DNA of 64,000 nt from a virus. The notes under the pieces were generated by a model. The model saw only the letters and a list, made by a program, of their open reading frames with translations. It was not told the DNA's origin and did not search any database. Below are positions 16,464 through 25,134 of this stretch, piece after piece. Each line of letters opens with the position of its first letter. The stretch's first letter is position 1. The DNA lies in the IMG/VR virus record IMGVR_UViG_3300044981_000204, positions 56,022 through 120,021 of that record. One strand, written 5' to 3'. A program made the translations under genes and the position numbers.

Positions 16464-18444
16464 TCGCCGCGTCAGCCACCACAGGTATCTCTAACTGCAC
16501 GCAGGTCTCCATCACTTGCTTATACAGCCTAACCTCATTAGCGTCAGTCACGGAAGCACAAGCTTCATCATGAACGATTAGCCCCGGAACATGCCCATGG
16601 TCGTAGTACAGCACGTGAAGAGCCTGCTTCAACTGATCTGAAGCGGATCCTTGTATCAGCGAATTGCCGGCCTTATGGGTCCCGAACCTTTGGAGCCTGC
16701 GCCCCGGCCATTGCTGTTCTGCTTGCAGTCTCGGCAACCCCCTATACGCATGGTTTCTATCTTCCTTTGACTCTGGGACTGGTTCAAACAGGTTGAATCG
16801 CCGCCTTCTGCCTAAGATCGTGGTGATGTAGCCGCGCTCCTGCGCCACGGTCATGGCCTTCGTGGCAAGTCCCTTCACGAAGGGAAGGGCTGCATGGTAC
16901 ACTGACAAGATCTCCTGTCCCTCAGGGATTGAGACATTGAGCTGCCTGCACAGTTTTTGCAGACCCATCCCGTAAGAAATCCCGAGCGAGATACTCTTGA
17001 TCTGCTTCCTCTTGAAGGTCCTTCCCGAAGCCTTGTTGACGATGTCCGTAGTGAATTGGTGGTAGTCCAACTTAGGGTTGGCCCGAAATGCTTCAACAGT
17101 TGCATCAGCTCCAGGCAAGTGGCATAGGCTGGCAAAGTGAACGTTGAGGCGAACCTCTTGTTGTGAGTAATCGAGTTTCCCGAACAGTTTCCCCTCATCG
17201 GCAATGAACAGTTTACGAACCTCTTCTGCCCACACCGGGCTGTCCTTCCCCCACAGGTCGTCGTCGTGACGAGCTGGTACTTGTTGGAGATTTATATGAC
17301 TAGAGGAGAATCGCCCGCTCCTCGTTCCTTGCCCATCCTGGCGGAGTTGATGAAACTGGCAGTGTATCCTACCGTTGATGTTCTCCTTGATGATGTCGCC
17401 CACGAGGAACTCGTCCCGAAGAGTGCAAAGCTTCTTCTTCTTGAGGATGATCCTGGACAGGGGGTCCTTCTGCAGGCCGAACCACTCCGCGACGAAGGAA
17501 GCGTTCCCCAAAGCAGTGTACTTCAAATTGGCCGCGACGTTGAGCTCCGGCATCCTTGCTCCCAGCACCTCATACGCGCGCGTCAGGTCCTTACCCGAGT
17601 CCAAGTTCGGGTCGAATCCCACCAACTTCTTAATCTCGAGGGAGTACTTGTCTATCTCCTTGGTGAGGACCTTGCACAGTGCCTCGGCCTTCTCGAGGTC
17701 CACCCTAACTCCCTGTATGCGCATCCTAAGGAGGATTGGAACCAGCGAGGACTCGAGGTTGAAGATGCTGCGGAGGTTTTCGGCATCTATAAACTTTGAT
17801 TGCTTCTCGTAGATCCTTCTAGGCCTGTCCACGTCCCCCTCGGCATAGGCGCCGACGTACTCTGGGGGAAGCATCCAGAGGTCCTTCTTTGGGTCGAACG
17901 ATATGGGGCGCCTGCAGGCTCGGTCCTTGTACCCGCTGATGTACCTTGACGCAGCCTCCCGGAGCAACTCCTCCTCCTTGCCCTCGCCGAGGTACTTCTT
18001 GGAGAGGACCTCGAGGCTGTAGCCCTCGGCCGTCTCCTCGTCGAGGAGAGGCTCAGCTATTTGGACATCCCTCCTGACCACATCGTCGTGGAACTTGACG
18101 TCTTCGAACCACAAAGATTCTTCGTCGTAGAGCAAATTCGCTCCGTACAACTCTCCCCGAAAGTGCTTTACTTGATCGTGCAGCCAGTCAAAAACCGCAT
18201 TGGGTGCTAAGTTTTGGCCTTGTGCGTGCCTAACTGGGTAGTAGCCGGAGAAGCCCTCAACGTGGACCGCGACGCCGCAGATGAAGCTCTCCCCCCGAAG
18301 AAAACCTGGGCCTTTTTCTTGTAAGTGTGGGTCTCGAGTCTCGCAGTCCAGCGACCACCACTTAGCCTCGCTGATGTTGGGGAAGGAGTCCGGAGGCCTC
18401 CAGCTAGACTCCGGCATCAGCTCTGGAAAACAAGGTTGCAGCAC
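16417..18444 (-). CDS. DNA polymerase, family A
   Basis: 675 aa. 3'-5' exonuclease domain: Asp and Glu of SLDCET, GANLLYDEESL, then YAEGDVDRPRRIYE. Polymerase motifs: A (KLDYSQQEVRL), B (KQIKSISLGISYGMG) and C (IVHDEAC). The end, in AIGDSW, matches where Pol I-type enzymes end, so the protein is complete despite the adjacent homing endonuclease. Start is GTG at 18444 (GAGG upstream) or ATG at 18415-18417. Expected to be the phage replicase. Confidence 0.95.
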   Translation of the reverse strand: MLQPCFPELMPESSWRPPDSFPNISEAKWWSLDCETRDPHLQEKGPGFLRGESFICGVAVHVEGFSGYYPVRHAQGQNLAPNAVFDWLHDQVKHFRGELYGANLLYDEESLWFEDVKFHDDVVRRDVQIAEPLLDEETAEGYSLEVLSKKYLGEGKEEELLREAASRYISGYKDRACRRPISFDPKKDLWMLPPEYVGAYAEGDVDRPRRIYEKQSKFIDAENLRSIFNLESSLVPILLRMRIQGVRVDLEKAEALCKVLTKEIDKYSLEIKKLVGFDPNLDSGKDLTRAYEVLGARMPELNVAANLKYTALGNASFVAEWFGLQKDPLSRIILKKKKLCTLRDEFLVGDIIKENINGRIHCQFHQLRQDGQGTRSGRFSSSHINLQQVPARHDDDLWGKDSPVWAEEVRKLFIADEGKLFGKLDYSQQEVRLNVHFASLCHLPGADATVEAFRANPKLDYHQFTTDIVNKASGRTFKRKQIKSISLGISYGMGLQKLCRQLNVSIPEGQEILSVYHAALPFVKGLATKAMTVAQERGYITTILGRRRRFNLFEPVPESKEDRNHAYRGLPRLQAEQQWPGRRLQRFGTHKAGNSLIQGSASDQLKQALHVLYYDHGHVPGLIVHDEACASVTDANEVRLYKQVMETCVQLEIPVVADAAIGDSWGSAKEAVELA

Positions 18445-18807
18445 CTATAGCCTCGGGTGCTCGGGAGGGTCGCCATCTTCGCGTGGATCTTCTTCACGTT
18501 TCGGAGCACCGCACGCTGAACAAGGATAACTGAGACAGGCCTTGCCGCACATCCAGCATGTTGGCGGCTCGTCACAGAAGTCAGAAGTCTTCTTGAAGCT
18601 TTCCTCATCAACCTCGCGTCCTGAGCTTTTTAAGGTGGACCTTTGCATCGTCTCGGGATTTCTTGGTGGTTCGCTAGACAAGTAGCTTTCCTCATGGTGC
18701 CTGAAGTTGTTTGCCCCGTCGTTCGCCGCGAAAGTTTCGTGCGGGCAGATGGTCCACCTGTAAGCATCGTCGAAGTACACTAGGCAGTCGGCACATTGCA
18801 CTATCAC
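18445..18807 (-). CDS. Cys-rich hypothetical protein, 120 aa
   Basis: CADC near the start and CWMCGKACLSYPCSACG near residue 90 suggest two zinc sites. The middle is polar and low-complexity. It directly precedes the polymerase gene with no spacer, so the two are probably co-translated. No function assigned. Confidence 0.55.
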   Translation of the reverse strand: MIVQCADCLVYFDDAYRWTICPHETFAANDGANNFRHHEESYLSSEPPRNPETMQRSTLKSSGREVDEESFKKTSDFCDEPPTCWMCGKACLSYPCSACGAPKREEDPREDGDPPEHPRL

Positions 18808-18813
18808 GGTTGT

Positions 18814-19389
18814 CTACCTCACCCCGCTTGACCCCAGCACCAGTGTGCTGCCGTCGGGTTGAATCTGTTCCCATGTTCGAAACCAGCTCCTGACCAGCGT
18901 CCCTACCCTGTCGCGCTCTGGCAGGTGGTGCCTTGTCCAAAGCTCCTTTGCCTCTGGGTGCGGGTACTCCTCCAGGAACACGATCCTAAGCGCCGAGGTG
19001 CTGAGGAGCATCTTGGTGCAAGAGGTGCAGGGGGACGTCGTGGTGTAGACGGTGTTGATCTTGGAGGTGTCGGGGCAGCGAAGGATCGCTGAAACTTCGG
19101 AATGGACCGCCAGGCAGCCGTCTAAGTCGGTTCCTGAAATGGCATGGGCTGCGGGGCACTCGTTCGCGGCATCTTCGCGGCAATGGGGCCAACCGCTGCT
19201 TGTACCATTGTGTCCTGTTGAGAGTATGAATTTGTGGTCGTCAATCAAAACTACGCCAACTTGGCGCCTGATGCAAGTGCCGCGGGTGGCGACTTCGCAA
19301 GCGATGTTCATAAAGAATTTGTCCCAGCTAGGCCGAAACATATGATTTAAACTTTTAAATTTTCGTTGAATCGCTCCAGGGTCATTCAT
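18814..19389 (-). CDS. dCMP deaminase family protein
   Basis: 191 aa. Cytidine/deoxycytidylate deaminase signature: CLAVHSEVSAI (zinc His and catalytic Glu) and TTSPCTSCTKML (PCxxC). Additional His/Cys residues (GWPHCREDAANECPAAH) resemble the second zinc site of phage T4-type dCMP deaminases. It would convert dCMP to dUMP, feeding thymidylate synthesis. Starts within an ATGA overlap with the upstream HD gene. Confidence 0.92.
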   Translation of the reverse strand: MNDPGAIQRKFKSLNHMFRPSWDKFFMNIACEVATRGTCIRRQVGVVLIDDHKFILSTGHNGTSSGWPHCREDAANECPAAHAISGTDLDGCLAVHSEVSAILRCPDTSKINTVYTTTSPCTSCTKMLLSTSALRIVFLEEYPHPEAKELWTRHHLPERDRVGTLVRSWFRTWEQIQPDGSTLVLGSSGVR

Positions 19390-20357
19390 TTAGCACCATT
19401 AGCAAATTCATCCTTCTGCCACGGCCCGACCCAAAGCTGCCCCTCCAGCTCCTTGCTCCAAGCCCCTAGCCCCTCGGGGCTGATCCCGTCCTTGAGCACC
19501 CTGTCGCAGATGGCCATCTTCGAGTCGATCATGTCGCATAGGTGGAACGCTATAGCCTCCCTCATGAGTGGAACCCTCGGGCTACCCCACGCGAGTGCCC
19601 CGTGATGCGAGGCGATCAAGTGTAGTATAGCTATGCGCAGTTCGCCGGGAAACTCGCCTAGGTCGTCCATGGCCGTTGCAACCTCCACCATACCTATGGA
19701 TATATGGCCCAGGAGCGACCCCTCGATCGTGTATCCTATACCCATGGAGTACGACATCTCCTTTACCTTGCCTATGTCGTGCAGGATGCAGGCCGCAACC
19801 ATCAGGTCTCTGTTGAGGTTGTATCGGTCACTGAGCATTAGTGAGGTCTTGCACAGTGAAAGCGAGTGCTCCAGTAGGCCGCCGAGGTAGTTGTGGTGGA
19901 TTGACTTGGCGGCGGGAGCTAGGCAGAACTTCTCCTTGTTCTTTTTGAGTATGTTAAACAGCAGCGTCCTGATGTAACCGCCCTCAACTCCGCCAACTAT
20001 CTGCATTAGTTCGGAGAACATCTCCTCCGGCTCCCTCTCCGACCTCTGGAAGAAGTCCACCGGGTCCACGGGATCGTCCGCGCCGACCTGGCGAATTTGG
20101 GACACTGCGACTTGCTTTTGCCCAGCCCACTCCGAGACCTGGCCCCTCACCTTTACGAAGGTCTTCTGGAACGTCGATGGCTCGAGGCCCTGGGGGACCT
20201 CCCAGAGCCTTGCGTCGACCTCCCCCGTCTTATCAACCAGTTTGAAGCACCAGTAGTCGGTATCCTTCTTCGACTTGCGTACCTGCGGTAGGTCGACTAC
20301 TAGGAAGTATGAAACGACCTCGGAGTTCACCTCAAGGTCCTTTACGTAGGTCTTCAT
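19386..20357 (-). CDS. YhaM-like OB-fold/HD-domain 3'-5' exonuclease
   Basis: 323 aa. An N-terminal OB-like domain (WCFKLVDKTGEVDARLW) is followed by an HD domain: LLEHSLSLCK, ACILHDIGKVKEM, GHISIGMVEV and HLIASHHG. This is the architecture of the YhaM/CBF1 family of 3'-5' exonucleases. In phages it is found among DNA metabolism genes. ATGA overlaps join it to genes on both sides. Confidence 0.82.
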   Translation of the reverse strand: MKTYVKDLEVNSEVVSYFLVVDLPQVRKSKKDTDYWCFKLVDKTGEVDARLWEVPQGLEPSTFQKTFVKVRGQVSEWAGQKQVAVSQIRQVGADDPVDPVDFFQRSEREPEEMFSELMQIVGGVEGGYIRTLLFNILKKNKEKFCLAPAAKSIHHNYLGGLLEHSLSLCKTSLMLSDRYNLNRDLMVAACILHDIGKVKEMSYSMGIGYTIEGSLLGHISIGMVEVATAMDDLGEFPGELRIAILHLIASHHGALAWGSPRVPLMREAIAFHLCDMIDSKMAICDRVLKDGISPEGLGAWSKELEGQLWVGPWQKDEFANGAK

Positions 20358-21256
20358 GGCTCATTTCCTATGCTTGGCCACGTAAGGGTGAACGCGTTCT
20401 CGTTGAACGTGGGCGCGTAGCAAGAGGGAGTCGACTCGATTAGGTCGGTCAACCACCCATACCCCGTGTAGTTCTTCTTGTCCTTTAGTCCCTCGAGGTG
20501 AAGCAGGAGGTTGTCGGGACTCCTGAACTCGTCCACGTCTAGTGGTGAGTACTTGTCAGCCCTGGTCATGGGCTGATTTTTGAGCACCGCCCAAGCCTGG
20601 TCCTTGTTGGACTCGTACAGGTGTTGGCTTCCTGCGGTCAGCCTAAGGCTGCCAAGCCCCACGTCGTTGAGGTCTCGGCACCTCTGCCTGATTGTGAGTA
20701 GTATGTAGGCCGACAGCATTGAGATGTTGAACCAATCGTACACGATGCCCAGCCACGCGTCGCTGGACCGCATTGTGGCGACGCAGTGCATCCTTCTGCG
20801 ACTCCCATCATCAGACCTCCTGATCAAGAACTGGTACGACAGTGTGCACGGGACGTCCTTGCTGGGCCTTGGGTTCTCCCTCCAGACGCTTATAACCGCT
20901 TGCCTAGTGTCGTTGTCAGCGACTAAGCAGTCGCACGCGTACCTCAGCTGCTCCACGACCTTGACCCCGTACGCCCCGTCGAACCTTCGACCGTCGTCCG
21001 AGAAATTGGCTATGGTCTTGCTGTAGGGTGCTATGGACGCAACGTCGTTGCGGCCCGAGAGTATCCACCAGGCTTCTGCACATAGGAACCTCCTCCCCAG
21101 CTTGCGATCGGCGACCGTCACCACTGGTCGGAGCATGTCGACCTCGGTAGTGTGGGCAAGGAGCTCGAGGCACGGCACGCCCCTAGGGGCCACCAGATCC
21201 CCTGAGTCCAGCAATTTGGCTAGAAGACGGAGCCAGGCGGAGTTTGCGTCTGTCAT
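20354..21256 (-). CDS. Thymidylate synthase-fold enzyme, possible dCMP/dUMP hydroxymethylase
   Basis: 300 aa from the ATG at 21254-21256, which overlaps the kinase stop as ATGA; the longer frame is a shadow of that gene. Catalytic Cys in DVPCTLSYQFLIR, then RSSDAWLGIVYDWFNISML and LRLTAGSQHLYE. In E. coli ThyA the position after the LGLPF run is Asn177, which reads the uracil ring; by hand alignment it is Asp here, the change reported for T4-type dCMP hydroxymethylase. A second, ThyX-like gene lies 1 kb away. The fold is sure, the substrate is inference. Confidence 0.75.
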   Translation of the reverse strand: MTDANSAWLRLLAKLLDSGDLVAPRGVPCLELLAHTTEVDMLRPVVTVADRKLGRRFLCAEAWWILSGRNDVASIAPYSKTIANFSDDGRRFDGAYGVKVVEQLRYACDCLVADNDTRQAVISVWRENPRPSKDVPCTLSYQFLIRRSDDGSRRRMHCVATMRSSDAWLGIVYDWFNISMLSAYILLTIRQRCRDLNDVGLGSLRLTAGSQHLYESNKDQAWAVLKNQPMTRADKYSPLDVDEFRSPDNLLLHLEGLKDKKNYTGYGWLTDLIESTPSCYAPTFNENAFTLTWPSIGNEP

Positions 21257-21924
21257 GGCCCAACTCCTTCTTTTGCCTGCGGCCAAGATGGCCGGCACAT
21301 CTCCCTCAGTAGGAGGTCCTTTACTTCTGACCAGACCTGGTCTATGGACAAGTCGTCGACGAGGATCGGGGACCACCCCGGCCTGTGCTGGTATAGCTCG
21401 AAGTACGCGCATATGACCCTCGACTGAGCGTCTACCTTGTTCCAGTCTTTCTGCTTTTGGTGTGATCCTGAATCAGGCCTCGCGTTGGCTCTTCCGAGGA
21501 GGACCGCCGGGTCCCCGTACAAAAAGATCGTTAGATTCGGCCAAGCTCCCTTCTTCTTGTCGTACAGCTCCATGGCGTCGTCGTCGTGCTCGCGGCCACG
21601 AGCGTAGGCGAATTGGCTCAACCACCAGCGGTCCGACACGACAACCTTTCCTTCGTCCATGGCCGGCTTAACTAGCTTGTGCCAGTTCTGGACGTGGCCG
21701 GCGAGGAATACCAGGTCTAGTACGCACGGCGCCATGTCGCGCGGCGGGACGACCTCGTACATGATCTTCTTCAGCGATTCGCCCAGGGGCGAGCCCCCGA
21801 GGTCCTGGGTCCTTACCACCTTATCATCCCCCAGCAACTGGCAAAGGTAGTCCACGACCCTTGCGACCTGGGTGGTCTTGCCGGCGCCGTCTATGCCCTC
21901 CAACACCACTAGTTTTCCGCTCAA
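21253..21924 (-). CDS. tmk: Thymidylate kinase (dTMP kinase-like)
   Basis: 223 aa. P-loop LEGIDGAGKTTQ at the N-terminus, DR motif VVSDRWWLSQFAYA near residue 95, and a LID region rich in Arg/Lys. Length fits bacterial Tmk (~210 aa). Expected to phosphorylate dTMP, and perhaps a modified deoxynucleotide if the neighbouring enzyme is a hydroxymethylase. Overlaps the next gene by ATGA. Confidence 0.9.
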   Translation of the reverse strand: MSGKLVVLEGIDGAGKTTQVARVVDYLCQLLGDDKVVRTQDLGGSPLGESLKKIMYEVVPPRDMAPCVLDLVFLAGHVQNWHKLVKPAMDEGKVVVSDRWWLSQFAYARGREHDDDAMELYDKKKGAWPNLTIFLYGDPAVLLGRANARPDSGSHQKQKDWNKVDAQSRVICAYFELYQHRPGWSPILVDDLSIDQVWSEVKDLLLREMCRPSWPQAKEGVGP

Positions 21925-22118
21925 AGCAAGACCTCCCCCACGAATGCCACGTTGATCTTGAACACGGACAGCTCACCGTGCTCGGGGAGCATGGAGTCTC
22001 GGACCTTTACCGCTAGGTCGAGGTCCTCGAAGAGGGAGATCGCGTCCTCCTCGTTTCCTATGGGCCGCCCCGGCGTGCCGTCCGGCAACTTCTTAGCGAT
22101 GAAGTATCCACTGTTCAT
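21921..22118 (-). CDS. Small hypothetical protein, 65 aa
   Basis: Start ATG at 22116-22118 (a GTG at 22127 in frame is less likely). Acidic, begins MNSGYFIAKKLPDGTPG, with a hydrophobic VFKINVAFVGEVLL end. A CCGATGTACTAT promoter-like motif is at 22133-22144, just upstream. Overlaps the kinase start by four bases. Confidence 0.5.
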   Translation of the reverse strand: MNSGYFIAKKLPDGTPGRPIGNEEDAISLFEDLDLAVKVRDSMLPEHGELSVFKINVAFVGEVLL

Positions 22119-22130
22119 GTGGTCCAATTA

Positions 22131-22391
22131 TCATAGTACATCGGGCGCGGCGGTCGGGGTCGGGGAAGTCTTGAGCTGGTTTCGTCTCTCGGCTATGAGC
22201 AGACCAAGCTTGATCCCAGTCTCGCATCCTGCGGAAATTTTTGGGTCTTGGTTGGTGTACTTCCCCATGACCGTTATGATCCTATTCCATCGAGGCCAGG
22301 TATAGTCAATGTTGGTGAGTTCTAACTCACGGAACTTTTTGAAGGCCCACTCGAGCTCTTCGGGAGTTATTGTCGCTTGCTCTGGGGTCAT
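22131..22391 (-). CDS. Hypothetical protein, 86 aa
   Basis: Start ATG at 22389-22391 with AAGG five bases upstream. Helical and mixed-charge (TPEELEWAFKKFRELELT), ending in a Pro/Ala-rich tail. Its last codons contain the promoter-like motif for the next transcript. Not recognised. Confidence 0.5.
   Translation of the reverse strand: MTPEQATITPEELEWAFKKFRELELTNIDYTWPRWNRIITVMGKYTNQDPKISAGCETGIKLGLLIAERRNQLKTSPTPTAAPDVL
22133..22144 (-). promoter_or_regulatory. CCG-N3-TANNAT promoter-like motif
   Basis: CCGATGTACTAT on the - strand, 15 bases upstream of the small gene that leads into tmk, the TS-like enzyme, the HD nuclease and dCMP deaminase. It could drive this thymidylate sub-operon. Confidence 0.4.
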
Positions 22392-22398
22392 GTTGACC

Positions 22399-23283
22399 TT
22401 ATATCTTGCTGAACTCCGGCACGTACTCACTGAGCCCGTCTCCCGTGTCGACCTTCTTAAAGTCCTGGAAGAGCTTCGGCCACCGGCGCATGGCGTCCTC
22501 CGCCACCATCCCGAACACGATCCGAATCTCCTCCTCGGCGTGCTTACTGGTCCTCTGCTCGATGATCCACCTGAGGGAACGAAGGTTGAAACTCATGCCG
22601 ATGCCGGTGGCGAGGCCCAGCGGCGCGACGCGCCGGAAGGCACTGGTCAAGCGCTTCTTTAGGTCGAAGTCCTTGATGTTGTCGATGTCGTAGTACTTCG
22701 CTAAGAAGTGCTGCGTCCACTCCATGACGTATATTGCGTACTCAAAGGCATCCTTTGGGGTCAGTTCGACTGACCTTGGGTTCTCTTGCTCAAGGATCCC
22801 AATTGGAAGGGGACCAAACGTCCTATAGGGCCTCGTCTCCTTGGAGATTATAGGAGGAATCCAAAACTGAATATCTGTTAGGCGAACGTAGCGCAGGGAC
22901 TCCTGGCTCCTCTCGTTCCCCACCCAGTTGCGTACCATCTCATGCGTGAACACCCTACTCACGTCCTCGAACGCGTAGTGCACGTGCCCGTGCGCAGTCA
23001 CGGACCCGTGGCGGCTCTTGATTATGTTGAGGTGGTACTGCTCGCTGTCCTTGCGGACCTTAGTGACGTTGGGGTTGAGGCCAGGAGCATATGACTTATA
23101 GCAGCGGCGCGCCAGCAACTCAATGAGTCGCTCGATATCGGAGCCGTCGACGTGCTCCATACACGAGAGGGCCTCCTCGCCGCCGATGTGGCGGAGCCAC
23201 TGCGTGACGCCGGGATCGTCGTCGGAGCCTAAGTGCATCTTGGGCTGGCCGAGGAAGAATACCTTGGGTGTCACTGCAGTCAT
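22399..23283 (-). CDS. ThyX-like flavin-dependent thymidylate synthase
   Basis: 294 aa. The ThyX signature region is present as HEMVRNWVGNERSQESLRYV; the SQESLRYVRL end matches one ThyX subgroup closely, but the canonical Arg-His-Arg triad is Arg-Asn-Trp. C-terminal helices RVAPLGLATGIGMSFNLRSL, then RWIIEQRTSKHAEEEIR, fit the dUMP/FAD-binding half. ThyX makes dTMP from dUMP with FAD and methylenetetrahydrofolate. The altered triad could reduce or change activity. Confidence 0.75.
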   Translation of the reverse strand: MTAVTPKVFFLGQPKMHLGSDDDPGVTQWLRHIGGEEALSCMEHVDGSDIERLIELLARRCYKSYAPGLNPNVTKVRKDSEQYHLNIIKSRHGSVTAHGHVHYAFEDVSRVFTHEMVRNWVGNERSQESLRYVRLTDIQFWIPPIISKETRPYRTFGPLPIGILEQENPRSVELTPKDAFEYAIYVMEWTQHFLAKYYDIDNIKDFDLKKRLTSAFRRVAPLGLATGIGMSFNLRSLRWIIEQRTSKHAEEEIRIVFGMVAEDAMRRWPKLFQDFKKVDTGDGLSEYVPEFSKI

Positions 23284-23612
23284 TCGTCCGTCCTCCTCTT
23301 GTTGAACTTACCATATTTACTCAATATCAAGTACATTCGGAGCCTTCCTTCTGCATTCGACGAGTGTATAGCTACCCCTAGCTTTGGCCACGAGTTGTTT
23401 TGCTCCATCCACAGAACGACGGCTAAGCCAGTCCTCCTCCGCTCCCAGTCGTCGTCGGCGGTCGCGTCGCCGTCCGCGTCCCAAATCACATCGTGGTCGA
23501 GGGAAGCCTCATCCACCTCACCGGTCTTGAGAAGTGCAACCGCCTCGCCAACTGTCTTGGCAGGAGTCCAACCAAGGGGAGCAGGACGAAGGTCGTCGAG
23601 CCAGAGCTTCAC
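23280..23612 (-). CDS. Cyclic-phosphate processing receiver-like domain protein (cREC)
   Basis: 110 aa from the GTG at 23610-23612 (GTGA overlap with the upstream stop). KLWLDDLRPAP at the start, EASLDHDV in the middle and VAIHSSNAEGRLRM near the end match the stand-alone receiver-like cREC family, predicted to act on cyclic nucleotide phosphates in RNA end processing. No histidine kinase partner is present, as expected for this family. Confidence 0.7.
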   Translation of the reverse strand: MKLWLDDLRPAPLGWTPAKTVGEAVALLKTGEVDEASLDHDVIWDADGDATADDDWERRRTGLAVVLWMEQNNSWPKLGVAIHSSNAEGRLRMYLILSKYGKFNKRRTDE

Positions 23613-24226
23613 AACAAGTCCACTAAACTTGCTGGTTCCCACCCCTCCGGCTTAACCACGTCGATCTTGTGCTTCCTGATCGACCTCGGGTCGTCTGCCG
23701 ACTCGGCGCGGACCTTCTTCATGTTGGCGCCCTGCACCCGAGCCCAACCAGCGTCGAACGGGAATCGATGTAGATAGGCGGTGCCAAGAGCCACATACGC
23801 TAGGTCTATCAGCGCGTCGAAGGCCTTCTCCACGTTGAAAGGTGTTTCTACCTCCCGGTATATCTTGGGATCATTTGCTTGAGACTTACCATATGACATA
23901 CCCAGAGCTTCCACGTACTCATGTAGTTCTTCCAGCATGAACTTGATCCTGAACTTGAGCACGTCGTCCGGGAGCGCGTGCCCCGGGTCAGTCGTCGCCT
24001 CTAGCCCGAACTTCTCGTGGAACCTCGAAACGTCCCTGAACAGCTGCCCAGGAACTTCCTCCTGCGCCAACTCGATCATCTTCTGCAGCATCCTCCTGAC
24101 CTGGTCTTGGGTCTGCTTAGACGAGTCCTCGACCATCTTGCGCAGGATGGCCGCCTCGTGGGAGTTGGGGTCCCTGGCCCGGCGAACGAACTCATCGTGC
24201 TGGGGTGAGCCGGGAAGCGGTATCAT
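23609..24226 (-). CDS. MazG/phosphoribosyl-ATP pyrophosphohydrolase-like NTPase
   Basis: 205 aa from the ATG at 24224-24226 (ATGA overlap with the tiny gene upstream). The C-terminal half has the all-alpha NTP-pyrophosphohydrolase pattern: IKFMLEELHEYVEALG (EExxE) followed by AFDALIDLAYVALGTAY (ExxD-type helix). The ~80-residue N-terminal extension is helical. Probably hydrolyses nucleoside triphosphates to monophosphates to shape the dNTP pool. Confidence 0.78.
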   Translation of the reverse strand: MIPLPGSPQHDEFVRRARDPNSHEAAILRKMVEDSSKQTQDQVRRMLQKMIELAQEEVPGQLFRDVSRFHEKFGLEATTDPGHALPDDVLKFRIKFMLEELHEYVEALGMSYGKSQANDPKIYREVETPFNVEKAFDALIDLAYVALGTAYLHRFPFDAGWARVQGANMKKVRAESADDPRSIRKHKIDVVKPEGWEPASLVDLL

Positions 24227-24363
24227 TCGGGATCCCCCAGACCGTCCGGAACTTCCTCGTCGGTTGCGGGGCACTTAGGGACCTTGTCCCAGTACTCCTC
24301 GGCCAAGCCGCAGTTGTTGCAGTAAAAATCGCCCGGGGTGGGTCGCTCATGGGTTGTGTTCAT
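24223..24363 (-). CDS. Tiny zinc-ribbon protein, 46 aa
   Basis: ATG at 24361-24363 with GAGGAGG six bases upstream; TGA at 24223-24225 overlaps the next ATG. Sequence begins MNTTHERPTPGDFYCNNCGL and has a single later Cys (KVPKCPATDEE), so it may form part of a zinc knuckle. Acidic. Perfect SD and tight coupling support it. Confidence 0.65.
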   Translation of the reverse strand: MNTTHERPTPGDFYCNNCGLAEEYWDKVPKCPATDEEVPDGLGDPE

Positions 24364-24374
24364 GGACTTCCTCC

Positions 24375-24809
24375 TCAGTACTTCTTACCAGACTTCCTTT
24401 CGGTGCTCTCGACCGCGGCCATGGCTAGTGCCGCCACCTTGACCATCCTCGACCTGAAGTCGGCAAGGTTCGTGCCCTTCCGCATGGCGCTATCGAGCTC
24501 TTCACGCGATCCCGGAAGCACTAGCACCGACCCCAGCTGCCTCCTGATGAACCCAAGGAACTCCACGTACGTGTGCTCGTCGTTGTGGCGAGGACCTCCC
24601 CACTGTTGGTCCTGGGCCTTCCTCTCCCTCATGACCTCGACGATGAACCTCCTTTTGGCAGCATCGATGGGAGCAGGGCTTGGAGGAAGTTTCGGTACTC
24701 CCGAACCCCCAGCTGGGGGAACCGCGAACCGCTCATCTTCTTCATCCACGATTGGTCGGTGGCCTCTAGCGGTTGATATTCGAACGTGCTCGTCGCGGGC
24801 CTCACCCAT
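24375..24809 (-). CDS. MazG-superfamily-like phage protein, 144 aa
   Basis: Start ATG at 24807-24809, overlapping the upstream stop by eight bases. After a disordered Pro-rich N-terminus comes VMRERKAQDQQWGGPRHNDE, then FLGFIRRQLG and FRSRMVKVAALAMAAVE, a pattern common in phage proteins of the all-alpha NTP-pyrophosphohydrolase type. Probably part of the dNTP housekeeping set. Confidence 0.6.
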   Translation of the reverse strand: MGEARDEHVRISTARGHRPIVDEEDERFAVPPAGGSGVPKLPPSPAPIDAAKRRFIVEVMRERKAQDQQWGGPRHNDEHTYVEFLGFIRRQLGSVLVLPGSREELDSAMRKGTNLADFRSRMVKVAALAMAAVESTERKSGKKY

Positions 24810-25134
24810 TCCCTCGGTCCCTCCTATTTTTAAGCGCCGACGATATGGCACTTAGGAAGTCGTCCACCGCCGAGTCGATCGCCTCAACCAGCGAGGGCTT
24901 AGTGGCTGAACGCACGACCACCTTTCCCCTGCCGTACTTCTCCTCATACCTCACGAGGGAGCAGTAGTACTGGTCGCCCGGGACCATCGACAGCACTATG
25001 CCCGGCGACGTGTCGTCGGTGGGGTACATCTTGGTGAGGACCCCTAGGGACTTCTGGAGTCGCAGTAGAGGGGCGTCTGACGGTAGCTTGCCGTCGACCT
25101 TCTTACTAACTAGCTTTTTCTTCGTCTTTAGCAT
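24802..25134 (-). CDS. Hypothetical protein, 110 aa
   Basis: Basic N-terminus (MLKTKKKLVSKKV), then a mixed domain with GIVLSMVPGDQYYCSLV and a helical end. Overlaps genes on both sides by a few bases, so it is co-translated with the two MazG-like genes. No family recognised. Confidence 0.5.
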   Translation of the reverse strand: MLKTKKKLVSKKVDGKLPSDAPLLRLQKSLGVLTKMYPTDDTSPGIVLSMVPGDQYYCSLVRYEEKYGRGKVVVRSATKPSLVEAIDSAVDDFLSAISSALKNRRDRGNG

